Shown: positions 10,976 through 18,579 of the stretch, one piece after another | Layout of the letters: the number at the start of each line of letters is the position of its first letter | Position numbering within the stretch: the first letter of the stretch is position 1 | NCBI GenBank assembly: GCA_024278215.1 | Contig: JAJRTR010000153.1 | Coordinates: 1 to 45,200 of the forward strand | Source of the DNA: a bacterium | Lineage (GTDB): Bacteria > UBP15 > UBA6099 > JAJRTR01 | Direction of reading: 5' to 3' | DNA length: 45,200 nt | Translations under genes and position numbers: made by a program | The notes under the pieces: model-generated | Seen by the model: only the letters and a program-made list of their open reading frames with translations | Told to the model about the DNA's origin: nothing | Database searches by the model: none

Positions 10976-11004
10976 TTGCTTGTATCGAATGAATTCTGTA
11001 TACT
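10976..11004 (+). promoter_or_regulatory. Sigma70-type promoter for the 11042 gene
   Basis: TTGCTT, a 17-base spacer and TATACT end 37 bases before the ATG. Spacing and both boxes fit a housekeeping sigma promoter. Confidence 0.6.
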
Positions 11005-11041
11005 TCTGAAATTCGCTAAATATTAATAGGAGTGCTCTGAA

Positions 11042-11416
11042 ATGGAAAGAGACATTGAACCGAGGCGCATTCTGATGATGGGGATCGGGCTTTTTGATTA
11101 CATCAGGGACAGGTTGGAAGAACTCCAGGAAGAGCTTGTCAGGCGCGGAGAGGAACGCACCGAGGACATAAGTGATTTCTGGGACGATGTCAAAGAAAAT
11201 CTTTCGATGAAATCAGATGCCGAAGATGATGGGGATTTCTCTTCAGGGGAAGATAGAGAAGAATCCGTACAGGAACTCGGCGGCCTTCTCACTGATGTCG
11301 ATCTGCCTGGAATGATAAGTGATTTTATCTATGATCTGGGATTGGCTACAACGCAGGATTTGTCGGAATTGAATGATAGAATAGACAGGTTGACGCGTGC
11401 CATTGAAAACTTCTGA
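11042..11416 (+). CDS. Small acidic helical protein, phasin-like C-terminus
   Basis: This 124-residue protein is not firmly assigned. The first third is a charged helix (DYIRDRLEELQEELVRRG), the middle (about 58-80) is a very acidic Ser-rich linker, and the end (LGLATTQDLSELNDRIDRLT) resembles the heptad-rich C-terminus of phasin and PhaE-like proteins. That suggests self-association or surface binding by coiled coil. It has its own promoter and an AGGAG ribosome site. No polyhydroxyalkanoate genes are seen nearby, so the phasin link is only a resemblance. Confidence 0.7.
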   Translation: MERDIEPRRILMMGIGLFDYIRDRLEELQEELVRRGEERTEDISDFWDDVKENLSMKSDAEDDGDFSSGEDREESVQELGGLLTDVDLPGMISDFIYDLGLATTQDLSELNDRIDRLTRAIENF

Positions 11417-11434
11417 ATTTTCGATACAATATAA

Positions 11435-11612
11435 GAGCCAATTGCAAAATTATCTTCGAAGCGAGATCGAGCGAAATTGTTCAGCGCAAGGCGGAGGTGT
11501 AAAATCCTCGCAGGCGTACTTGTAGAGTACGTCGAGGACGATCTTGCACCGACAACGCAGCTATGGACAATAGCAGCCGACCGCAGCAGAATCATAATTT
11601 TGCAATTGGCTC
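11435..11612 (+). repeat. MITE-like element, copy B
   Basis: This is a complete 178-bp copy. Its ends are GAGCCAATTGCAAAATTAT and the exact inverted partner ATAATTTTGCAATTGGCTC. It is flanked by ATAA on both sides (11431-11434 and 11613-11616), a 4-bp target duplication. It lies between the 11042 gene and tRNA-Pro, 16 bases before the tRNA. Confidence 0.92.
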
Positions 11613-11628
11613 ATAAGTCGTCGGATAA

Positions 11629-11703
11629 CGGGGAGTAGCGTAGTCCGGTAAACGCGCACGTCTGGGGGGCGTGAGAGCGGGGGTTCAAATCCCCCCTCCC
11701 CGA
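11629..11703 (+). tRNA. tRNA-Pro (anticodon GGG)
   Basis: This 75-base cloverleaf has acceptor CGGGGAG pairing perfectly with CTCCCCG, and a D-arm GCG/CGC. The anticodon stem is CACGT/GCGTG around the loop CTGGGGG, giving anticodon GGG, which reads CCC and CCU (Pro). The T-arm is GGGGG-TTCAAAT-CCCCC and the discriminator base is A. CCA is not encoded. A terminator follows 16 bases later. Confidence 0.95.
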
Positions 11704-11718
11704 TACAACTGAAAATTG

Positions 11719-11753
11719 CGCCGTGGGGGCGACAGCCGCACGGCGTTTTTTTT
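11719..11753 (+). terminator. Rho-independent terminator after tRNA-Pro
   Basis: CGCCGTG and CACGGCG form a 7-bp stem, followed by eight T residues. Confidence 0.9.
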
Positions 11754-11846
11754 GTAAATGCAATCTGCTGTAACTGTTTGCGGGATGTTTATTGATGACT
11801 CGGATTTTACAATATGCTTCTGGCAAAGCATATACGGAGGCTGGAA

Positions 11847-12611
11847 ATGAAAGTACTGCTGACAAATGACGACGGCTATACGGCAAAGGGCATACGCGCT
11901 CTGGCACGCGCGGTTGCCGACCGTGGACATGATGTCGTTATAGTCGCCCCGGAACGTCAGAGGTCCGCGGCGAGCCATGCTGTTACTCTTCATAAACCGC
12001 TCAGACTGAAAAGAGACGAAAACGCTGAAGAAGATCGAATCGAAGTTTATTACACGAGCGGAACCCCGGCGGACAGCGCCATGCTGGGCGTTCTGGAAGT
12101 TGCGCCCGATTGTGATATTATCATATCCGGCATAAACTCCGGTCCCAACCTGGGTGAAGACACAATTTATTCCGGGACTGTCGCAGCCGCTGTCGAAGGC
12201 GCGCTGATCGGAAAACGAGCAATATCTGTTTCACTCGCAGATTTTCTTTTCGACGACTACGAACTGGCCGCAGCATTCACGGCTGGACTTGCACAGCAGT
12301 TTGTGAAAATGAACCTGCCGAGCGGCGTTGTGATAAATGTGAATGTCCCGCCAATCGGAATTGATGAATACAAAGGTTTTCTCATAGCGCCGCTGGGCAC
12401 AAGAAAGTACAAGGATGTTCTACAGAAACGAACCGACCCGCGTGGACAGGAATTTTTCTGGATCGCAGGTGACATTATAAGAAATCACAGTGAGGTGGGT
12501 ACCGACAATGCGGCAATTGCTGATGGAATGATCTCTATCACACCGCTTGTTCTTAACCTCACTGCTTTCGAGCAATTGGAAATGATGAAATTCGACGATC
12601 CTCTTCAATAA
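11847..12611 (+). CDS. surE: 5'/3'-nucleotidase SurE
   Basis: SurE is a metal-dependent phosphatase that removes phosphate from nucleoside 5'- and 3'-monophosphates in stationary-phase and stress metabolism. The protein begins MKVLLTNDDGY, with metal ligands D8 and D9. The family motifs APERQRSAASHAVT, YYTSGTPADS and ISGINSGPNLGEDTIYSGTV follow. Its 254 residues are the normal length. I choose 11847 because GGAGG precedes it; an in-frame ATG at 11814 lacks a site. The gene follows tRNA-Pro and its terminator, so it needs its own promoter, which I could not pin down. Confidence 0.95.
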   Translation: MKVLLTNDDGYTAKGIRALARAVADRGHDVVIVAPERQRSAASHAVTLHKPLRLKRDENAEEDRIEVYYTSGTPADSAMLGVLEVAPDCDIIISGINSGPNLGEDTIYSGTVAAAVEGALIGKRAISVSLADFLFDDYELAAAFTAGLAQQFVKMNLPSGVVINVNVPPIGIDEYKGFLIAPLGTRKYKDVLQKRTDPRGQEFFWIAGDIIRNHSEVGTDNAAIADGMISITPLVLNLTAFEQLEMMKFDDPLQ

Positions 12612-12707
12612 GAAAACCCGGCGCAGGGCCGGTGCAGATATATCACAAACATTTGGCTCAATAATCAATCGCCTGCATTATCAGATGGACCGGGAAGTTC
12701 CTCCGAT

Positions 12708-13394
12708 CTAATACGCAGGACTCAATTGATCTATAACTGCGCGTTGTTCCGGTGTTCTCTTTTCTTTCGGTATCTGCTTGTATTTGTCCAGCAGAGCCTT
12801 TAGTTCCGGAGCTTTAACCGATGACGGATCCTTCTTGTATTGTTCCAGAATATCATGCAGCACAAGTGATTTGTCGTCGAAAGTTTCTTTGCCAAGCATC
12901 CTGGGAACGAAATAGCTTGGCCTTACGAACCTTGTCATGTGCAGCATTGCAAGGGCGCGAGCATACCTTTTTTCGAGGTCCTCCTGGTATTCCGGTACCC
13001 CCGGAGTGCTTGCAATAAGCTGCTCGACATATTCCGCGTGTTCCGCGTCGGTCATGAATGTTTCACGAATAAGCATCAATTCTCCCGAATCAAGGAAAAA
13101 GCCTCCGCAGAGGTAGCATTCATCTATATTGACCGCTTTAGCTCTTTTGTATTTATGTATGTGCATCGGCTTGCCGCATTTCGGGCAATTGATCTGCCCC
13201 CTGTCATTATCATTGACCCTTGGACTTTCGAGCGCTTCCTCCAGTGCGCGGCCCGCACCTTCGTGTTGTTCGTCCAGCTTGCCGAGTTCCATCCAGTCGA
13301 ACCACATACCCTTGCAACCGTTTTCGCAAACATCTACCAGCACACCGCCGAAATCTTTTTCGATCATTTCATTTGAACATACGGGGCAGTTCAT
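12708..13394 (-). CDS. Twin zinc-ribbon protein (zf-TFIIB family)
   Basis: This 228-residue protein has two TFIIB-like zinc ribbons near the N-terminus: MNCPVC with DVCENGC, and INCPKCGKPM with CYLCGGFF, each giving four Cys. Each ribbon is followed by the family's characteristic acidic helix (WFDWMELGKLDE; FLDSGELMLI). The C-terminal ~110 residues are helical and charged, without a known domain. Start 13394 is preferred because the upstream in-frame ATG at 13406 is part of the GGAGGT ribosome site. The role is unknown; such proteins are usually annotated as possible nucleic-acid or zinc-binding proteins. Confidence 0.8.
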   Translation of the reverse strand: MNCPVCSNEMIEKDFGGVLVDVCENGCKGMWFDWMELGKLDEQHEGAGRALEEALESPRVNDNDRGQINCPKCGKPMHIHKYKRAKAVNIDECYLCGGFFLDSGELMLIRETFMTDAEHAEYVEQLIASTPGVPEYQEDLEKRYARALAMLHMTRFVRPSYFVPRMLGKETFDDKSLVLHDILEQYKKDPSSVKAPELKALLDKYKQIPKEKRTPEQRAVIDQLSPAY

Positions 13395-13521
13395 TTTTAC
13401 CTCCATAAATACATATTTATGATAGCCTCAAAGCAATATATAATGTATTATAAACATAATTGCAAATTATGATACCTCAAGCAGTGGCAAGTTCGATGTA
13501 ACCCGGATGCCTCACAAAGAA

Positions 13522-13571
13522 ATCCGGAAAATCGCGATGACGCCTGTTTTACCGCAGTCAGTTTTCCGGAT
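13522..13571 (+). other. Inverted repeat, possible RNA hairpin
   Basis: ATCCGGAAAA (13522-13531) pairs perfectly with TTTTCCGGAT (13562-13571) around a 30-base loop. Inside the loop TGAC and GTCA can pair as well. It is not followed by a T-run, so it is not a simple terminator. Confidence 0.5.
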
Positions 13572-13572
13572 C

Positions 13573-13614
13573 GTCCCCAGGAAATTCTGCGCATGTTTCA
13601 AAAACGCACAAGTT
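13573..13614 (+). repeat. 42-bp direct repeat, copy 1
   Basis: It matches 14690-14731 at 38 of 42 bases, and all four differences are A/G transitions. The core ATGTTTCAAAAAC is identical in both. This copy lies upstream of tpiA, the other upstream of rodA. Confidence 0.8.
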
Positions 13615-13649
13615 AAGTTAATATTGTTATTGTGTATCTGTACTCATTA

Positions 13650-13828
13650 GAGCCAGTTGCAAAATCATGTTCGAAGCGAGGTCGAGCGAAATTGGTCGGA
13701 AGCAAGGCGGAGGTGCAAAATCCCCGCAGGCGTACTTGTAGAGTACGTCGAGGATGATTTTGTGCCGACAACGCAGCTGTTGCCAATTGCAGCCGACCGT
13801 AGCCGAATCAGAATTTTGCAATTGGCTC
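13650..13828 (+). repeat. MITE-like element, copy C
   Basis: This is a complete 179-bp copy flanked by ATTA on both sides (13646-13649 and 13829-13832). Its left terminal repeat differs from the consensus at two bases. It lies between the 42-bp repeat and tpiA, and its right end is 90 bases before the tpiA start codon. A frame through the whole element happens to be open but has no coding support. Confidence 0.92.
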
Positions 13829-13918
13829 ATTATACGAGAAATAAAAATAGACGTGTCGTTTGATTCAGTTGCGACATTGCTGATGACACAGCTAATCTGA
13901 AAACGGAGGAACTGGAAA

Positions 13919-14683
13919 ATGAGAAAACCTTTCATGGCGGGAAACTGGAAGATGAATGGAACAAAGTCCACGGCAAAAGAATTTATCGACAACTTTTCAT
14001 TATCTGCGGAACTTGCGGAAAAAAGACAGGTCGTAATTTGTATGCCGTTCACGCTGCTGCCTTTCTGGTCGGAATACGGCGGTGAGAAGAACCCTGTGAT
14101 CGAGATAGGCGCGGAGAATGTATATCCGGAACCCAAAGGCGCATATACGGGTGAGATTTCTGTCGATATGCTGAAGGATACCGGTGCTGCATACTGCATT
14201 ATCGGCCACTCGGAAAGACGCGAATATTTCAGCGAGAGCGACGAGTTTGTCAACAGGAAAATGAACGCGCTGCTCGATGGGGGAATTGTGCCGATAGTGT
14301 GCGTGGGTGAAACCCTCGAAGAAAGAGAAAAAGGCATCACGCAGCAGGTTGTAGGGAAGCAGATCGCACAGAGTGTAATCGCGTCGGCGGGTGAAAAAGA
14401 CCTGTCCGGCATAGTCGTTGCATACGAGCCGATATGGGCGATAGGCACGGGCAAAACAGCGACGAGCGAGCAGGCTGAAGAGGTTTGCGCATTTATCCGA
14501 AGCGAACTTGACAGGTGTATTTCGACCGCCGCCGCCGACAGCATCAGGATACTTTACGGCGGAAGCATGAAGCCGGCAAATGTCGACGAACTTATGAGCA
14601 AACCGAACATCGACGGCGGCCTTGTGGGAGGCGCAAGCCTGAATGCCGCGGATTTCTCGCGCATAGCCGCTTTTGAGGAATGA
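13919..14683 (+). CDS. tpiA: Triose-phosphate isomerase
   Basis: This glycolytic enzyme interconverts dihydroxyacetone phosphate and glyceraldehyde 3-phosphate in the cytosol. Its 254 residues are the standard length. The N-terminal GNWKMNG carries catalytic K11, IIGHSERREYF carries H97, and VAYEPIWAIGTGKTA carries the catalytic base E170 and flexible loop 6. LYGGSMKPAN and GGLVGGASL form the phosphate site. Ribosome site CGGAGGA is strong. The usual gap-pgk neighbours are absent, and the upstream region is occupied by a MITE. Confidence 0.97.
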   Translation: MRKPFMAGNWKMNGTKSTAKEFIDNFSLSAELAEKRQVVICMPFTLLPFWSEYGGEKNPVIEIGAENVYPEPKGAYTGEISVDMLKDTGAAYCIIGHSERREYFSESDEFVNRKMNALLDGGIVPIVCVGETLEEREKGITQQVVGKQIAQSVIASAGEKDLSGIVVAYEPIWAIGTGKTATSEQAEEVCAFIRSELDRCISTAAADSIRILYGGSMKPANVDELMSKPNIDGGLVGGASLNAADFSRIAAFEE

Positions 14684-14689
14684 CCGCGT

Positions 14690-14731
14690 GTCCCCGGGAG
14701 ATTCTGCACATGTTTCAAAAACACACAAGTT
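14690..14731 (+). repeat. 42-bp direct repeat, copy 2
   Basis: This second copy (38 of 42 bases identical to 13573-13614) lies between tpiA and rodA and ends 31 bases before the rodA start codon, in its likely leader. Confidence 0.8.
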
Positions 14732-14762
14732 CCGGACTGATATGAACAGATAGAAGGACAAT

Positions 14763-15869
14763 ATGCTACCCCGCGGTTTTTTCAAGAATCTCGATGCCGG
14801 TCTTATCGGCTCGACTTTTCTGCTTGTGGCCATAAGCCTTTTCTTTCTCTACACACTGGGAGGACGCGGGTCATCATTCGGCGGCTACTTTTTCAGGCAT
14901 CAGGCGGCATGGGTGCTCGTTGCGATTGTCGCCGGCCTGCTGGGATTTACACTTAACTATAAATTATGGGAACGCTTTTCCTGGCTCCTCTATATAGTAA
15001 ACATAGCACTGCTTTTAGGGCTGTTGCTTTTCGGCAGCCGCACGAAAGGCGCTGAAAGCTGGTTCTCGCTTGGATTCGCAAGGTTTCAGCCTTCGGAGAT
15101 CGCGAAGATCCTTTTCATAATGACCTTCGCCGGTTTTCTGACCCGCTACAGATATGAGATCAACCGTCTTCCTGTGTTGCTGCTTGCGCTCGGCCAGTTT
15201 TTTCTCCCGTTCGGGCTTATTCTCCTCCAGCCGGATATGGGTACGGCGCTGGTGTTCATGGCGATATTTTTCGGAATGCTCTATGTCAGCGGCATAGACG
15301 GTTTTACCTATTTCCTTACACTCTTTGTGTTTATTTCAGCAGGTATCGCGGCAATACCTTTTTTTATCAAAGGCTATCAGTTCGCCAGGCTGACATCTTT
15401 TCTCGCGCCTGAAAGAGACCCGCTGGGGACAGGCTACCAGTTGATCCAGTCGAAGATCGCAATCGGATCGGGTGGCTTGCTCGGCAAGGGAATATTCAAC
15501 GGCACACAATCGTCACTGGGGTTTCTGCCCACATCCGAGTCGGATTTTATTTTCGCGACAATATGCGAGCAGGCAGGCTTCATCGGCGGCGCAATCGTGA
15601 TAATACTCATAGCATGGCAGTTGTCGCGCATCGTGAGTATCGGCTCGCACTCCGAGGACCTTTACGCGATGTTTATCGCGGCGGGCGTTTTCTGCATGTT
15701 CGCATTTCAGGCCGTTGTGAATATCGGGATGACGGTGGGGCTTTGCCCGATAACGGGAGTGCCGCTTCCGTTTGTAAGCTACGGCGGCAGTTCCCTGATG
15801 ACGAGCAGTCTTGCCGTGGGCTTGCTTCTGAATATATGTATAAGGCGCAGAAAGATTATGTTTGTGTGA
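14763..15869 (+). CDS. rodA: RodA peptidoglycan glycosyltransferase (SEDS family)
   Basis: SEDS proteins polymerise lipid II into glycan strands; RodA works with a class B PBP in the elongasome of rod-shaped cells. This 368-residue protein has about ten membrane helices. Its SEDS motifs are WFSLGFARFQPSEIAKI, LLQPDMGTALV (with the catalytic-region Asp), ASFL-like FLAPERDPLGTGYQLIQSKIAIGSGG and GLCPITGVPLPFVSYGGSS. The length fits RodA rather than the longer FtsW. A ribosome site AGAAGGA precedes the ATG. No mreBCD or PBP2 genes are in the window, which is unusual since rodA often follows them. Confidence 0.93.
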   Translation: MLPRGFFKNLDAGLIGSTFLLVAISLFFLYTLGGRGSSFGGYFFRHQAAWVLVAIVAGLLGFTLNYKLWERFSWLLYIVNIALLLGLLLFGSRTKGAESWFSLGFARFQPSEIAKILFIMTFAGFLTRYRYEINRLPVLLLALGQFFLPFGLILLQPDMGTALVFMAIFFGMLYVSGIDGFTYFLTLFVFISAGIAAIPFFIKGYQFARLTSFLAPERDPLGTGYQLIQSKIAIGSGGLLGKGIFNGTQSSLGFLPTSESDFIFATICEQAGFIGGAIVIILIAWQLSRIVSIGSHSEDLYAMFIAAGVFCMFAFQAVVNIGMTVGLCPITGVPLPFVSYGGSSLMTSSLAVGLLLNICIRRRKIMFV

Positions 15870-15946
15870 TTCCGGTCGGGCGGCTTTCGTTTTGCAAACA
15901 GAGTCCCCTGTAAAAGCGGTAGAAACGACTTTTGCAAGAGACTCGA

Positions 15947-15970
15947 CAGGATATTCTTCAAAATATCCTG
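15947..15970 (+). other. AT-rich inverted repeat upstream of the receiver gene
   Basis: CAGGATATT and AATATCCTG form a 9-bp perfect dyad with a short centre, 40 bases before the next gene. It could be an operator or a weak intrinsic hairpin for rodA; no T-run follows. Upstream of it TTTTGCAA occurs twice (near 15892 and 15930). Confidence 0.45.
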
Positions 15971-16010
15971 CAAAATTTGGTTGGCGTAATGGATTGTATT
16001 TTATAGCCGG

Positions 16011-16406
16011 ATGAGCAACGATAAAAAGTATAGAGTCCTTATTGTGGACGACGCAATTTATGTGCGCTGGAAGATCAAAAAGGCATTCGAGTCCGACCCC
16101 CGGATCATTATCGTGGGTGAGGGGGAAAAGGGTGGAGATGCGGTCGAGATGGCACGCGCCCTCGACCCGGATATTATAACCCTCGATATTACTTTGAGAG
16201 AGAAAAACGGTATCGAGGCGACTCGTGAAATAAGGAAATTCAACGACAGGGCACGAATCCTGATCATATCCGCACTCGGGCAAAAGAGAAAAATCGTCGA
16301 AACGGTTACAGCCGGAGCCGACAGTTTCCTGCTGAAACCATTCACGGATCAAGGCCTGCTCAGGATGATCGAGCAACTGAAAAAGGGTGTCGAGCCGACA
16401 GGCTGA
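16011..16406 (+). CDS. Single-domain response regulator
   Basis: This 131-residue receiver has acidic pocket D13/D14, phosphoacceptor D59 in ITLDITLREKNG, switch Ser in LIISALG and conserved Lys in SFLLKPF. Sequence around the phosphosite (LDITLREKNGIEA) is close to CheY-like chemotaxis and motility receivers. No kinase lies next to it, so it is an orphan. No strong ribosome site is visible before the ATG. It may serve the type IV pilus system elsewhere in the window, but that is a guess. Confidence 0.9.
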   Translation: MSNDKKYRVLIVDDAIYVRWKIKKAFESDPRIIIVGEGEKGGDAVEMARALDPDIITLDITLREKNGIEATREIRKFNDRARILIISALGQKRKIVETVTAGADSFLLKPFTDQGLLRMIEQLKKGVEPTG

Positions 16407-16469
16407 ATGGAATAAGTTTGAAACAGTATAAAAGCGAGAAAAATTCATGTAAGTTTGGAATTAACCATA

Positions 16470-16634
16470 ATGGACAACAAAAACGAAAATACGCATGAGG
16501 AGCGCAGAAAACTCTGTGCAAATTGTGCTTACAAGCAGTATTGCAAAAAGAGGTTTTCCGTAAATACAGTCAATGGAGAAGTCCAGTGTGTGGACTACGC
16601 GCCGGACTTAAAAGATTCAGGAGATGACCGGTAG
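16470..16634 (+). CDS. 54-residue Cys4 mini-protein coupled to glmU
   Basis: This small ORF encodes 54 residues with four Cys (C16, C19, C25, C40) in the pattern CANCAYKQYC, then VQC. That suggests binding of one metal ion, zinc or iron-sulfur. Its TAG stop shares its G with the GTG start of the glmU gene (TAGTG), which strongly suggests translational coupling and supports it as real. I see no clear Shine-Dalgarno before its ATG. I do not recognise a named family. Confidence 0.65.
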   Translation: MDNKNENTHEERRKLCANCAYKQYCKKRFSVNTVNGEVQCVDYAPDLKDSGDDR

Positions 16635-17386
16635 TGGCGGCGGATGAATTGATCGTGTTGATACTTGCCGGCGGCAAGGGAACGCGGATGAAGTCGGACC
16701 TCGCGAAAGTGCTGCATGAAGTGTGCGGGCGAGCGATGATCGAGTATGTGCTCGACACCTCGGAAGCTCTGAAACCCGACAGGATAATAGTGATAGTGGG
16801 GCACCAGGCGGAGCGTGTTGAAAATGTGGTGGGCGGCAGAGGCGTATGCGTATTGCAGGAACCGCAATTGGGAACGGGACACGCTGTTATGTGCGCGGCG
16901 CACGAGATAAAGAAATCAGGAGCAGACGGCACGCTCGTGCTTCTTTATGGTGATGTACCTCTTATCACACCGGAAACAATAAATAAACTACTTGCTGAAC
17001 ATATCTCGCGTGGCCACTCCGCAACTGTTCTTTCCACTGTGCTGCCCGATGCCTCCGGTTACGGCAGGATAATAAGGAAAGAAGACGGAACGCTCGACAG
17101 GATTGTCGAGGATAAGGATGCGTCCGCCGAAGAAAAGAATATCAGGGAGATAAATTCAGGTATATACTGTTTTAATATAACAGACCTGATCGAGCTTCTC
17201 GATGAACTCACGAACGAAAATGCACAGGGCGAATATTATATAACCGACGCGGCAGAGATACTTAACTCGAAGGGGAAGACAGTTGGTGTTGTAACAGCGA
17301 AGGACCCGGGGGAAGTCGAGGGCGTAAATAATGTCGAACAACTGGCATGTGCGGAACAAACTCTGAAATCCCGTACCAACCGCTAA
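16634..17386 (+). CDS. glmU: N-acetylglucosamine-1-phosphate uridyltransferase, GlmU N-domain only
   Basis: The nucleotidyltransferase domain makes UDP-GlcNAc from GlcNAc-1-P and UTP for peptidoglycan and LPS. The signature is LILAGGKGTRMKSDLAKVLH, with LQEPQLGTGHAV, LYGDVPLI and the metal-binding EGVNN near the end. The protein stops at residue 250, just after the linker helix; the whole left-handed beta-helix acetyltransferase domain of normal GlmU (about 450 residues) is absent and not encoded downstream. Start is GTG with AGGAGATGACC upstream. The stop codon TAA is the first three bases of a palindromic repeat, so truncation by that element is possible. Confidence 0.88.
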   Translation: MAADELIVLILAGGKGTRMKSDLAKVLHEVCGRAMIEYVLDTSEALKPDRIIVIVGHQAERVENVVGGRGVCVLQEPQLGTGHAVMCAAHEIKKSGADGTLVLLYGDVPLITPETINKLLAEHISRGHSATVLSTVLPDASGYGRIIRKEDGTLDRIVEDKDASAEEKNIREINSGIYCFNITDLIELLDELTNENAQGEYYITDAAEILNSKGKTVGVVTAKDPGEVEGVNNVEQLACAEQTLKSRTNR

Positions 17387-17413
17387 CCCACTTATTTCAC
17401 CAACGCGGGCTAA
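17384..17413 (+). repeat. Short palindromic repeat (REP-like) at the glmU stop
   Basis: The element has TAACCCACTT, loop ATTTCACCA, then ACGCGGGCTA. Its first three bases are the glmU stop codon. It lies before the prs promoter. It belongs to the same family as 2241, 19353 and 35126. Confidence 0.7.
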
Positions 17414-17426
17414 TTCCTTATTATTA

Positions 17427-17454
17427 TTGACTTATTGAAATGTTTGCTTATCAT
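17427..17454 (+). promoter_or_regulatory. Sigma70-type promoter for prs
   Basis: TTGACT, a 16-base spacer and TATCAT end 34 bases before the prs GTG start. It is a good match to the housekeeping consensus. Confidence 0.6.
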
Positions 17455-17488
17455 AAGAATCTGTTGAATCGCGAAAGGAGTTCTGCAC

Positions 17489-18472
17489 GTGGACCGGAAG
17501 TCTAAGACGTTCCATCACACATTGAACAGGAAGTCGAAAATGGTTCTTGCCACCGGCAACTCGAATCCGAAACTGGCTGAAGCTGTTGCGGAATATCTGA
17601 GTACAGACCTTGCGGATGTTGTCGTAAGCAGATTCAGCGACGGCGAATCGCGCATACAGATAAAAACTAATATGCGGGGTATGGATGTATATATCATACA
17701 GTCCATGTGCTATCCGGTGAATGAAAATCTCATGGACCTGCTGATAATGGCGGATGCTATGAAAAGAGCCTCCGCGAGGCGTGTTATGGCGGTAACACCA
17801 TATTACGGATATGCGAGGCAGGATAAAAAACTTCAATCCCGCGAGCCGATAACGGCCAAGCTGGTTGCGGACCTGCTCGAGAGGGCCGGAGTGCGCCGCC
17901 TTGTTGCTATGGACCTTCACGCGGACTCGATACAGGGATTCTTCAACCGGCCTGTCGACCATCTGACTTCACTGCCCACTATAGTAAACTGTCTGAAAAA
18001 GCGAAGATACAAGCAGGAAAACACGGTAATCGTGTCGCCTGATGTCGGCGGTGTTGTGCGCGCGAGAATGGTCGCCGACAGGCTTGGATGTTCCATCGCG
18101 ATTATATCAAAGCGGCGGCCAAGACCAAATGTGGCTGAGGCTTCGGAACTTATCGGTGAAGTCGAAGGTATGCGCTGCATAATGATCGACGACATCGTGG
18201 ACACAGCAGGTACTCTCACCAAGGGCGCGGAAATGCTCAAGAGCAACGGCGCGAAAGAAGTCATCGCATACTGCACACACGGCGTGCTTTCCGGACCGGC
18301 CTACGACAGAATCGAAAAATCCACTCTCAAAGAGTTGATCATTACGGATACGATACCACAACCGAAAGATAAGAATTGCAGTAAGATAAAGATAATCTCG
18401 GTTGCCGATGTTTTCGGTGAAGCAATAATGAGGAATTTCGAACAGCGCTCTATCAGCGAACTGTTCGTCTGA
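17489..18472 (+). CDS. prs: Ribose-phosphate pyrophosphokinase
   Basis: Prs makes PRPP from ribose 5-phosphate and ATP for nucleotide, His and Trp synthesis. This 327-residue protein has SRFSDGESRIQI, the nucleotide-binding YYGYARQDKK followed by PITAKLVADLL, the divalent-cation site AMDLHADSIQGFF, and the PRPP loop IDDIVDTAGTLT. A GTG start is supported by AAGGAG nine bases upstream. The N-terminus carries ~15 basic residues beyond the usual start. The gene sits just ahead of rplY, a common pairing (prs with rplY/ctc) in bacteria. Confidence 0.97.
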   Translation: MDRKSKTFHHTLNRKSKMVLATGNSNPKLAEAVAEYLSTDLADVVVSRFSDGESRIQIKTNMRGMDVYIIQSMCYPVNENLMDLLIMADAMKRASARRVMAVTPYYGYARQDKKLQSREPITAKLVADLLERAGVRRLVAMDLHADSIQGFFNRPVDHLTSLPTIVNCLKKRRYKQENTVIVSPDVGGVVRARMVADRLGCSIAIISKRRPRPNVAEASELIGEVEGMRCIMIDDIVDTAGTLTKGAEMLKSNGAKEVIAYCTHGVLSGPAYDRIEKSTLKELIITDTIPQPKDKNCSKIKIISVADVFGEAIMRNFEQRSISELFV

Positions 18473-18579
18473 ATTTTTTCCGAGCGGCGGCAGTACGCCG
18501 GGAATTAAGAATATGCAAAATATAGCATGATGGTGTGCCGGACGTTACGGCGTGCCGCTTTTATGAAGGGATGTAAAGA

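Larger units (their letters stand above)
13395..13649. other. Intergenic region with a structured stretch
   Basis: No gene is visible. The stretch holds a 10-bp perfect inverted repeat (13522-13571) joined directly to the first copy of a 42-bp direct repeat (13573-13614). MITE copy C then separates these from tpiA. Confidence 0.5.

Noticed and set aside
12616-12640. CCGGC/GCCGG hairpin after surE as a terminator
   Set aside because: The stem is only five base pairs and no T-run follows.
13657-13863. A 68-codon frame inside MITE copy C, similar to the N-terminal extension of the pilC frame
   Set aside because: Copies A and B have indels that break the frame, so there is no selection for protein. 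The frame follows from the element's base sequence.
13627-14544. A 305-codon minus-strand frame over the MITE and tpiA
   Set aside because: It is antisense to a well-conserved tpiA and would need the repeat to encode its C-terminus.
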